A DNA stretch of 10,821 nt from Baffinella frigidus (GCA_026770585.1 MU646513.1:111914-122734); one strand, 5' to 3'. Shown: positions 6,101 through 10,095, counted from the first letter of the stretch. A program made the numbers and translations. The notes: a model not told the origin generated them from the sequence alone.

Positions 6101-9100
6101 CGAGGCGTGCCTCGCGGCTGTCGCCCTCGAACATGTCCAGGTCCCCAACAAACCAAACAATCCAACCGGAAAAAATATGCTCGTGGAAAGGGGCGTTGGG
6201 AGGGGGGGGGTTTGGAAGAAGAAGAGGCAGAGGGGGGGGGGGGGCAGTTTTGAGAGTAGTGGGGTGACTACCTTGCTGGGTGGGTGGCGGGGTGGCGGGA
6301 TTACCGGGGTAGGAGTAGGAGTACCACTGGTGCGAGGCACAACATCACCAACAAGGGCGCCATCAAGCCGTGCCTTGCGCCTGTCGTCCTCTCGCACGTC
6401 CAGGTATCCGTAGGAACCCCCCTATGCCCCTACGGGTCGCCTACCGTAGGGTCCTGGTCCCAAACCATTTTCGCCGAGCCATTTTCACCTCGCATGAAGT
6501 CGGATTCCGATTTCCGTGGAGCCATTTTGCTGTGTCTCGATAGCTGTCGGGCGAGGTCCTCCCTCTGCCTCTTGCGTTGACAGACTATTCCAAAGTTGAC
6601 ACGCTGGGTGTGCGGAACGAACGAAAGTCAACTTTCGGGCGGAACGGAGCCCGGGTACGGCAACCACACAGAGGACTTCGAATCGATTTTGAACAACCCC
6701 TAATCGATAAGACCTAGGACCCTACGGTAGGCAACCCGTAGGGACATAGGGGGGTTCTTACAGATAAGGCAACGGAAACTCGGGCTCTCAGCGCCCGAAA
6801 CCTTCGTCGCCCTCTGTGTGGATTGGTAAACACCAATAGCCCGAATAGACTCGCCGCTGGCGGCCTCTCGTACGTCGAGGTCATAAACCCTAAACCCTAA
6901 ATACCGAACCCCGAACACCAAACACCAAACACCAAACCCCAAACCCCAAGCAACACACACCAAACCCCAACCCCAAACCCTGAAACCCAAAACCTAAAAC
7001 CTAAACCGTAAACCCTAATTCCTAGCTGGTGGGGCACATACTCCAGGTGTGGTGTCTGGGTGGAGGCGCGCAGCGGAGGACCAAGGCGGACGTTATGCTC
7101 CCGCTCCTCGATAAGGCACCTTAGGGTTCAGGCTTTGGGGCTTGGGGTTTAGGGTGTGGGGTTTAGGGTGTGGGGCTTAGGGTTCGGGGCTTAGGGTTTG
7201 GGGCTTAGGGTTTGGGGCTTAGGGTTTAGAGGTAAGGGTTTGGGGCTTAAATTTTAGGGTCCCTCCTCCCTGGTTCCGCCGCATACCTTCCCGAGGCGGG
7301 CCCATCCCGAGGCGGGCCCATCCCGAGGCGGGCCCATCCCGAGGCGGGCCCATCCCGAGGCGGGCCCATCCCGAGGCGGGCCCATCCCGAGGCGGGCCCA
7401 TCCCGAGGCGGGCCCATCCACCTTCGTGGTTGCGGCAGGTACACCAGAAGAGACGTCACTCTCGAGGGACCTTCCCTGAGTCATATATTACCAAGTATGC
7501 AACGTATACGAAGATTAGGCCGACGAAGGCCTCCTGTGTGGCCATGGCCTAGCTCTGCCTGGGTTTTATTCTGGCTCGGCATAAAGGCTTTCTATCCGCC
7601 CTTTTGTGCTGGAGTTGTGCTCTTCACTACTTTTAAGGACGAGCCAGAATACAACCCCTGCGAGACACGCGGCTCGGGGCTATCCCTTATGTGCCGAAAC
7701 CGGTACGTAATGATATCTTATCTTAGGAAACTCCCTATGGGGTTTGAATGGTACGGACGAGGGTTTCCCGGGCCTCAAAAATCAGGGTTTTCTCGGATCG
7801 TTAAGCTCCAATTATTCGATTTGTTCAGCTTAGCGAGCCTGACAAGCTGTTTTTTTGTTCAGAATTTTCCATTCAGGGGCGGTCGAGCCCAAAAATGTCA
7901 AAGTCGACATTTTGACGAAGTGACGACTTGAGGCGGCGCAGGCACATAAGGGATAAGGGTGGAGACCCTGATTCCGGCTTTAGTGTGTCTCTTAGACTCT
8001 TATAGCCCCGCGACAGGTCTCACTCTCGCGCGTGTCTCGCAGGGGGGCGCGCCCCCGCGCGTGTATTTGACCATCAACTAATTTGACCTCGTCTGGTTTG
8101 ACCATGAACTAATTTGACCATGAGTTTGACCATGAAGTAATTTGAGGATGTCGCGCAGGGGGGCGGCACGGGGGTGTTCCTGGACGATGACATCCGAGAA
8201 GTTCTGGGCACCCAGGTACGGGTGCACGCCCTAATTCCGGAATTCCGGAAGTTAACCTGTCAGGGACGTTAACCTCATTCCGTAGTCAACCTAATTCCAA
8301 CGTTGACCTCATTCCGGCGTTGACCTAATTCCGGCGTTAGCCTGATTCCTACTGGATTGCCTACCGTAGCGCCCTACGGAATGCTGGAAATATAGGGCGT
8401 TCCTCGACAATGCCATCCGAGAAGTTCTCGGCACCCAGGTGCCACCCCAAAGGCTGCCCGCCCGAGAATGCGAGAGGGGCCTATTTAACCCCGATGTGTT
8501 TTTAAAAGTGGGCACTCGTGTAATAATTTTCGTTGATTGGGCACGTAACTAGGCGAAATTAGTCCAGGCGCGAGGTTGGAACACCCCATCTTGGTATAAA
8601 CATTTACAACCCCACATATAAATAGGATACTCCAGCATTCTCGAGTGGACAGGGAACACGTGTGAACCGGAACTGGATCGTTTTCTTCAATTTCATGGGA
8701 ATATCGTTCCAATTTAGGACAGGCTCGTGGTACAAATTGTAAAACAATGCTGACTAAAACACTAAAAAACACTTGTAAACCTCTTTAGTTTTAAATTTGT
8801 ACCAGTTAAGTCTGAGGCGGGCCCGTCCGGTCGTCCTAAATTGGAACGATATTTCCATTAAATTGCACGCAGGTAAGGGTGCCCGCTCTAATTCCGGCGT
8901 TGACCTAATTCCGGCGTCAACCTAATTCTGGCTTTAACCTATTATGGCGTTACCTTAATTCCGGCGCTAACCTAATCCCGGCGTTGTCCTAATCCCTACT
9001 GTATTGCCTACCGTAGCACCCTACGGAATGCCGGAAACATCCCTTGAAGTGGCGCGTGGGCTCACACGCCCTACCGTAGGGCCCTAGGACCTGCCTAGGA

Positions 9101-9720
9101 CCTCTTGGGGTCAAATTCGACCCCCTCGCCACTTGAGGGGCCACACGACGGAACTTTCATCAAATTCAAATTACCCTATGGGCAGTTACAAGAGAAATTG
9201 GACACGATCAAGCCATTTTGTCGAGAAAAGATAAATTTGGAGACGATCAACGAAGATTTCAAAAAAAATCGTCAAAAATGGTTCCACCAAACCAACCTGA
9301 GGTCGGTTTGGGAATTCCTAAACCCTGAACCCGATCCCGCGTAGCTAGACTGAACCCTAAACCCTAAACCCTAAACCCAAAACCCCATACCCTAAACCCT
9401 AAACCCTAAACCCTAAACTCTTAACTCTAAACCTTAAACCCAGAACCCGAAACGCAGATCGTGGCACACGAGATCGCGTCTCTCCATAGATTCTATCTCA
9501 GATTTCAGTGGGGCTTGGAGCCATTCTGTACATTTAGAGTTTTTAAAGCTCTTTGATTTGTACCAGAAATCGATTAGCTGGACAGTTTCTGAGATGGAAT
9601 TTATGAAGAGGCCCGATGATAAACCCAGAACCCGAAACGCAGATCGTGGCACACGAGAGGCTGCACAGGGTGCTGTTCGTTTCCGACTCGTGGGAGCTCA
9701 AGACCGCATCCGTTAAGTGA
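3034..9720 (+). CDS. HAD-superfamily hydrolase domain gene, six-exon model (spliced)
   Basis: Model: 3034-3121, 4596-4636, 6063-6140, 7074-7115, 8159-8215, 9643-9720, about 127 residues plus stop; the N-terminus lies upstream and is unresolved. Seen: every acceptor ends in GCAG, donors are GT except a GC after the fourth exon, and the frame stays open across all junctions. The exons give, in order, DxDxT (motif I), a hydrophobic strand ending in Thr (motif II), a Lys (motif III) and an acidic DDD cluster (motif IV). Known of the family: motif I Asp is the nucleophile of phosphoryl transfer, motifs II and III bind phosphate, and motif IV coordinates Mg. Inferred: a small HAD phosphatase-like protein of unknown substrate. 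The domain is compact, with only about a dozen residues between motif I and the strand before motif II, so an exon may be missing. It may also be a decayed gene, because disrupted exon copies surround it. Confidence 0.6.
3184..3240 (+). repeat. GTTGAC-family repeat, plus orientation
   Basis: AAAGTTGACTGATTCGTACC GCAAACC and TGTCAATTTGAGAATAGTC match 3666-3732 and the reverse complement of 2758-2824. Lies in the intron after the motif-I exon. Confidence 0.45.
3237..3297 (+). pseudogene. Frameshifted copy of the motif-I exon
   Basis: GTGGACTGGGGACAGGACAC is the motif-I core with one extra G that shifts the frame after DW, destroying DxDxT. Two further bases are gained before CCCCCCGTCC. It lies about 180 bases downstream of the intact exon. 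Confidence 0.55.
3435..3660 (+). repeat. Copies of the motif-I exon end and donor
   Basis: Exon-end words GGCAAACACG|GT or GGGAAAACACA|GT occur at about 3439, 3566 and 3636, like the true exon end at 3110-3123. Between them is a palindromic core (GACCCTACAGTAGG, 3512-3525) and a hairpin (AACTCCAAAACTGAC / GTCAATTTTGGAGTC, 3589-3626). Confidence 0.4.
3666..3768 (+). repeat. GTTGAC-family repeat followed by motif-I exon fragment
   Basis: 3666-3732 carries TTTGTACCGCAAACCCGGC and CAACTTGAGAATAGTCTGTC. 3736-3764 (ACCCCCTGCGAGACCAAGAG onward) is the middle of the motif-I exon, lacking DWD. Confidence 0.45.
3826..3930 (+). repeat. Duplicate of motif-I exon end plus intron start
   Basis: CTCGGCAAGCACG|GTCTTG, TCCCGAACTAATCATTAT and TCTGGCGTTGGAGCCATTTC align with the exon end and first 70 intron bases at 3108-3182. 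Another exon-end copy, GGGAAAACACG|GTCGAC, is at 3919. AT-rich degenerate text (ACTATA words) precedes it at 3768-3825. Confidence 0.5.
4019..4057 (+). pseudogene. Copy of the pre-motif-II exon
   Basis: Reads VAAALAMHPRNAW, followed by donor-like GTACGC; matches 4606-4636 with His to Arg and Thr to Asn changes. No GCAG acceptor in the required phase is seen. It could be an alternative exon, but the upstream boundary is unclear. Short telomere-like words flank it (3966-3996, 4086-4110). Confidence 0.4.
4406..4528 (-). pseudogene. Cysteine-rich GCC2/GCC3 (ephrin-receptor-like) fragment
   Basis: On the minus strand the frame reads CETGSFKTGTWAG, CSTCPAGTSCLPGSN and ETECTECAAGC, with Cys spacing C-x13-C-x2-C-x5-C-x9-C-x2-C-x3-C. 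The pattern CxxGxF...CxxCPAGT...CxxCxxG is that of GCC2/GCC3 repeats found in extracellular cysteine-rich proteins of protists. Only one repeat is present, with no signal peptide or transmembrane segment and no clear splice sites, so it is an exon or gene fragment. It is on the strand opposite to the HAD exons, inside the proposed intron 3122-4595. Confidence 0.45.
4596..4636 (+). CDS. Short exon preceding HAD motif II
   Basis: Acceptor GCTGCGCAG, donor GTGCGC directly after a TGG codon. With the single base carried over from the motif-I exon the frame reads GGFLALAMHPHTAW and ends at a codon boundary, matching the phase-0 start of the motif-II exon. The pattern of a small helix ending in HPxTxW, then a hydrophobic strand and Thr, is what precedes motif II in HAD proteins. 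A near copy sits at 4019-4057, also followed by a GT (GTACGC). Degenerate telomeric repeat begins about 35 bases downstream in the intron. Confidence 0.5.
4661..4760. repeat. Degenerate telomeric repeat, G-rich on plus strand
   Basis: GGTTTACGGTTTAGGGTTTAG, then GGTTTGGCGGTTGGCG and GGTTAGGGTGTGG: decayed TTTAGGG tract in the intron after the 4596-4636 exon. Confidence 0.6.
4754..4866. repeat. Foldback with perfect CCGCTCTCGAGC arms
   Basis: CCGCTCTCGAGC (4754-4765) and GCTCGAGAGCGG (4855-4866) are exact complements. Interior includes GAAACTTC-type small palindromes (GGAACTTCTTGAAATG). 113-base foldback. Confidence 0.45.
4870..5307. other. Intronic sequence with no recognised feature
   Basis: One AT-rich hairpin (AGGATTTTTTTAAAATTCCT, about 5123-5142). 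The rest has no convincing frame, repeat family or splice-bounded exon that I can identify. Confidence 0.3.
5308..5413 (+). repeat. Direct repeat upstream of motif-II copies, copy 1
   Basis: GTTGACGGATTTGTACCGCA, then GTTGACAGGCAGTTGCAAC, GATTTCCTGTGGGGACAGAT and CTCAT. From 5345 on it matches 5877-5944. The first part belongs to the GTTGAC family. Confidence 0.55.
5408..5586. mobile_element. Long inverted repeat with about 79-base arms
   Basis: Arm 5408-5485 (GATCTCATCCCGCCAGG...) and arm 5508-5586 are complementary at roughly 86% of positions, with a 22-base spacer. The right arm runs straight into ATCGTGACGCGGCAG, the start of a motif-II exon copy. Non-coding; transcription would give a stable long hairpin. 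Confidence 0.7.
5584..5640 (+). pseudogene. Motif-II exon copy a
   Basis: Reads IVTRQKMSNK and then diverges (RLLLNGLDPYS). The normal GCAG acceptor is replaced by the end of the inverted repeat (GATGAG). Confidence 0.45.
5828..5871 (+). pseudogene. Motif-II exon copy b
   Basis: Good acceptor CGACCTTTTTGCAG, then IVTGRNIRITRGHAR and a GTGACA donor-like sequence. The conserved helix (GAIEACLA) is missing. It might still act as an alternative exon, but phase and length differ from copy c. Confidence 0.4.
5877..6045 (+). repeat. Direct repeat plus foldback upstream of intact motif-II exon
   Basis: 5877-5944 repeats 5345-5413 (GATTTCCTGTGCGGACAGAT CTCAT). Then CAATGAAATTTACTACAC (5977-5994) pairs with GTGCAGTAATTTTCATTG (6028-6045), 16 of 18. 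AAATTTACTACACA also occurs in the arm at 5463-5476, so this is a degraded relative of the 5408-5586 element. A further trace is at 8514-8540. Confidence 0.5.
6063..6140 (+). CDS. Exon with HAD motif II (IVTRQN)
   Basis: Acceptor GTGTTGCAG, donor GTCCCC; exactly 26 codons, phase 0 to 0. It starts IVTRQNVSNKGAIEACLA and ends LEHVQ. The hydrophobic strand ending in Thr (codon 6069) is HAD motif II, and the following GAIEACLA helix is typical of the Rossmann fold. This is the only intact member of five related copies. The others, at 5584, 5828, 6329 and about 6829, lack the acceptor, diverge after the first residues, carry a frameshift, or keep only the 3' end. Confidence 0.58.
6329..6403 (+). 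pseudogene. Motif-II exon copy d, frameshifted start
   Basis: Reads RHNITNKGAIKPCLAPVVL and SHVQ, with donor GTATCC. One base is missing in the IVT codons, so the motif-II Thr is lost and no GCAG acceptor is present. The 3' part is well preserved. Confidence 0.5.
6404..6460 (-). repeat. Palindromic-core repeat, minus orientation
   Basis: CGTAGGAACCCCCCTATG, CCCCTACGGGTCGCCTACCG and TAGGGTCCTGG form the reverse complement of 6705-6768. The pair is inverted about 300 bases apart. Confidence 0.5.
6578..6660 (-). repeat. GTTGAC-family repeat, minus orientation
   Basis: GTTGACAGACTATTCCAAAG, TTGACACGCTGGG and GGGCGGAACGGAGCCCGGG parallel 2758-2840, including the downstream GAGCCCGGG. Confidence 0.45.
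6705..6768 (+). repeat. Palindromic-core repeat, plus orientation
   Basis: GACCTAGGACCCTACGGTAG GCAACCCG, then TAGGGACATAGGGGGGTTC: inverted partner of 6404-6460. Confidence 0.5.
6829..6879 (+). pseudogene. Motif-II exon copy e, 3' end only
   Basis: AACACCAATAGCCCG then GGCGGCCTCTCGTACGTCGA G|GTCATA aligns with the 3' half and donor of copies c and d; reads LAAGGLSYVE. Telomeric repeat begins within a few bases of the donor. Confidence 0.35.
6883..7020. repeat. Interstitial telomeric repeat, C-rich on plus strand
   Basis: CATAAACCCTAAACCCTAAA followed by degenerate units (AACACCAAACACC, AACCCCAAACCCC) up to AAACCCTAATTCCTA. CCCTAAA-type heptamers, decayed in the middle. Lies directly upstream of the motif-III exon. 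Confidence 0.8.
7074..7115 (+). CDS. Exon with HAD motif III lysine (TKADVM)
   Basis: Acceptor GGCGCGCAG; 14 codons reading RRTKADVMLPLLDK, phase 0. A Lys followed by a helix (SKADV.L-like) is the usual form of HAD motif III, and the position between the motif-II and motif-IV exons fits. No GT follows; the next bases are GCACCT, so a GC donor (AAG|GC) is assumed. Reading on would reach TAG after two codons. The exon sits in a 100-base island between a C-rich telomeric tract upstream and a G-rich one downstream. No second copy was found. Confidence 0.48.
7121..7260. repeat. Interstitial telomeric repeat, G-rich on plus strand
   Basis: Repeating TTTGGGGCTTAGGG / TTTAGGGTGTGGGG, a 14-base higher-order variant of TTTAGGG. 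Starts six bases after the motif-III exon, opposite in orientation to 6883-7020. Confidence 0.8.
7290..7417. repeat. 16-base minisatellite, eight perfect copies
   Basis: Unit CCCGAGGCGGGCCCAT, exactly 8 x 16 = 128 bases with no mismatch. Because 16 is not a multiple of 3, all three minus frames read the same peptide cycle, which explains the overlapping open frames here. Single copies of CCCGAGGCGGG(C) occur at 8812 (variant), 10211 and, inverted, 10543. Confidence 0.9.
7478..7513 (-). repeat. Dispersed 36-base repeat, copy 2 (inverted)
   Basis: Reverse complement of 1419-1454 with two mismatches (34 of 36). Confidence 0.55.
7551..7662. mobile_element. Foldback MITE, CTCTGCCTGAG family, copy 3
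   Basis: Left end AGCTCTGCCTGGGTTTTATT CTGGCTCG; right end GGACGAGCCAGAATACAACC CC. Core TTTCTATCCGCCCTTTTGTG matches copy 1. Confidence 0.6.
7663..8030. other. Intronic sequence without recognised gene
   Basis: An open plus frame runs to 7931, but it starts inside the MITE and shows no domain. One 8-base stem (AAAATGTC / GACATTTT, about 7893-7914). From 7935 the sequence approaches the first motif-IV boundary copy. Confidence 0.35.
8034..8060 (+). pseudogene. Copy of motif-IV exon 5' boundary with 14-base palindrome
   Basis: TCTCGCAGGGGGGCGCG parallels TCGCGCAGGGGGGCGGC at 8151. 8043-8056 is a perfect GGGGGCGCGCCCCC palindrome; the coding part is lost. Confidence 0.35.
8067..8145. repeat. 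Degenerate tandem TTTGACCATGAACTAA repeat
   Basis: About five variants of TTTGACCAT(G/C)AA(C/G)TAA lie directly upstream of the motif-IV exon; they share GACC/CTAATT words with the 17-base minisatellites downstream. Confidence 0.55.
8159..8215 (+). CDS. Exon with HAD motif IV (DDD)
   Basis: Acceptor TGTCGCGCAG, donor GTACGG; 19 codons, phase 0 to 0. After a Gly-rich lead it reads GVFLDDDIREVLGTQ. A hydrophobic strand followed by DDDIRE is HAD motif IV, the Mg-binding acidic cluster (codons at 8183, 8186, 8189). A partial copy at 8397-8438 keeps the 3' part and donor but reads FLDNAIREVL, losing two of the three Asp. Another copy of the 5' boundary is at 8034-8060, and a donor-side copy (GTAAGGGTGC) is at 8873. 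The intron begins with a 17-base minisatellite. Confidence 0.58.
8231..8350. repeat. 17-base minisatellite A
   Basis: Degenerate units of consensus TTGACCTAATTCCGGCG, starting 15 bases after the motif-IV donor and ending in a CTACCGTAGCGCCCTACGG palindromic module (8361-8379). Confidence 0.7.
8397..8438 (+). pseudogene. Motif-IV exon copy with lost acidic residues
   Basis: Reads AFLDNAIREVLGTQ followed by GTGCCA. The DDD cluster is DNA (Asp-Asn-Ala). The 5' half of the exon is replaced by the palindromic module ending at about 8395, so there is no acceptor. Confidence 0.5.
8439..8686. other. Intronic sequence without recognised gene
   Basis: 8514-8540 (GTGTAATAATTTTCGTTGATTG-like) resembles the arm at 6028-6050. 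Nothing else was recognised. Confidence 0.3.
8687..8866. mobile_element. 180-base foldback element
   Basis: Outer arms 8688-8720 and 8833-8865 are complementary with about two or three mismatches (ATATCGTTCCAATTTAGGAC). A second pair (TGGTACAAATTGTAAAAC / GTTTTAAATTTGTACCA) lies inside. The right arm carries an extra insert including GAGGCGGGCCCGTCC. Confidence 0.65.
8873..9033. repeat. 17-base minisatellite B with intron-start copy
   Basis: GTAAGGGTGCCCGCTCTAATT parallels the intron start after the motif-IV exon (8216). Then degenerate TTGACCTAATTCCGGCG units to about 8998 and the module CCTACCGTAGCACCCTACGG (9007-9026), as in minisatellite A. Confidence 0.65.
9043..9140. mobile_element. 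MITE, CCCTTAAGTG family, copy 3 (CTTGA variant)
   Basis: Ends CCCTTGAAGTGGCG and CGCCACTTGAGGGG; core CCCTACCGTAGGGCCCTAGG ACC. Confidence 0.55.
9141..9318 (+). other. AT-rich open segment, no recognised gene
   Basis: A plus frame beginning inside the preceding MITE stays open and reads a Lys/Phe-rich peptide (FIKFKLPYGQLQEKLDTIK) with no domain I recognise. It ends in a near-palindrome (CAAACCAACCTGAGGTCGGTTTG-like, about 9287-9309). It may be an element interior rather than coding sequence. Confidence 0.25.
9319..9445. repeat. Interstitial telomeric repeat, C-rich on plus strand
   Basis: Best-preserved tract in the window, about seven perfect CCCTAAA heptamers between 9354 and 9420, decaying to CTTAACTCTAAACC and CCAGAACCCG just before an acceptor. 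Confidence 0.9.
9436..9473 (+). pseudogene. Duplicated intron end and start of terminal exon
   Basis: 38 bases identical to 9621-9658: AAACCCAGAACCCGAAACGC AG, then ATCGTGGCACACGAGA (IVAHE). After that the copy is replaced by a foldback element. Confidence 0.75.
9484..9606. mobile_element. Foldback element between the terminal-exon copies
   Basis: CATAGATTCTATCTCAG (9485-) pairs with the region ending 9605 (CTGAGATGGAATTTATG); inside, TCTGTACATTTAGAG faces CTCTTTGATTTGTACCAGA. Shares TCTCAGATTT...GGAGCCATT with 3150-3182 and 3870-3902. Confidence 0.45.
9643..9720 (+). CDS. Terminal exon of the HAD gene
   Basis: Acceptor CGAAACGCAG; 25 codons and TGA, phase 0. It reads IVAHERLHRVLFVSD and continues through SWELK to the stop. 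A short helix and a HRVLFV strand commonly follow motif IV in HAD proteins, which supports joining it to 8159-8215. The last codons and the stop (9714-9720) lie inside the terminal repeat of a foldback element (TTAAGTGACC), so the C-terminus seems to have been replaced by an insertion. A truncated copy of the exon start lies 185 bases upstream. Confidence 0.52.
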   Translation: MVAHERLHRVLFVSDSWELKTASVK

Positions 9721-9809
9721 CCAGTAGGCTCATACACCCTACCGTAGGGCCCTAGGACCTGCCTACGTTCTCTGTACGGTCAAATTTGACCGCATGACCA
9801 CTTAAGGGA
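9712..9809. mobile_element. MITE, CCCTTAAGTG family, copy 4, at the gene's stop codon
   Basis: Left end TTAAGTGACCAG (first bases lost), right end GACCACTTAAGGG; core CCCTACCGTAGGGCCCTAGG ACC. Its left end supplies AAG-TGA of the terminal exon. Confidence 0.6.
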
Positions 9810-9812
9810 ACG

Positions 9813-9926
9813 GGGTACCTCGCTCATAAGACCCCCCCCCCCCCTCCCCCAGGACCACCATAGGGCCCTAGGCATAGGCCCACTGTAGGGTCCTAGGGGA
9901 TGGCACTTTCGCATGAGCGAGGTACA
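9813..9926. mobile_element. Foldback element with GGTACCTCGCTCATAA ends, copy A
   Basis: Left end GGTACCTCGCTCATAAG, right end GCATGAGCGAGGTAC; 13-base C run inside; core CCCTAGGCATAGGCCCACTG TAGGG in the orientation opposite to copy B. Confidence 0.65.
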
Positions 9927-10042
9927 GGGGTACCTCGCTCATAAGAAACCCCCCCCCCACCTAGGGTCCTACAGTAGGGCTATGCCTAGGGTACTGTTGG
10001 GGTCCTAGGGGGGTGGGCGTTTTGTTATGAGCGAGGTACCCC
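9927..10042. mobile_element. Foldback element with GGTACCTCGCTCATAA ends, copy B
   Basis: Left end GGGGTACCTCGCTCATAAG, right end TTATGAGCGAGGTACCCC, core CCTAGGGTCCTACAGTAGGG CTATGCC. TACAGGGG / TACCCCTG words repeat at the outer junctions (9923-9930, 10038-10052), suggesting a target duplication or nesting. The right end begins an ATG frame reading MSEVPLY. Confidence 0.65.
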
Positions 10043-10095
10043 TGTACCCCTGTAGCAACACGCAGGAACCTGCGTGTTTCAACGCCGCCTGGTGT

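Noticed and set aside
6047-6253. Glu/Gly-rich frame over G runs near 6200-6245
   Set aside because: Low-complexity G tracts create it; it overlaps the motif-II exon out of frame.
6883-7260. Telomere-telomere fusion point
   Set aside because: Orientation is C-rich then G-rich on the same strand, the reverse of an end-to-end fusion.
7219-7484. Three overlapping minus-strand frames with a GWARLGMGPPRDGPAS repeat
   Set aside because: Pure by-product of the 16-base minisatellite, which opens all three frames equally.
7497-7931. 144-codon plus-strand frame
   Set aside because: Starts in the inverted 36-base repeat, crosses a MITE and shows no domain or splice-bounded structure.
8231-8998. Possible CRISPR array
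   Set aside because: The 17-base units are contiguous and degenerate with no unique spacers; the context is eukaryotic.
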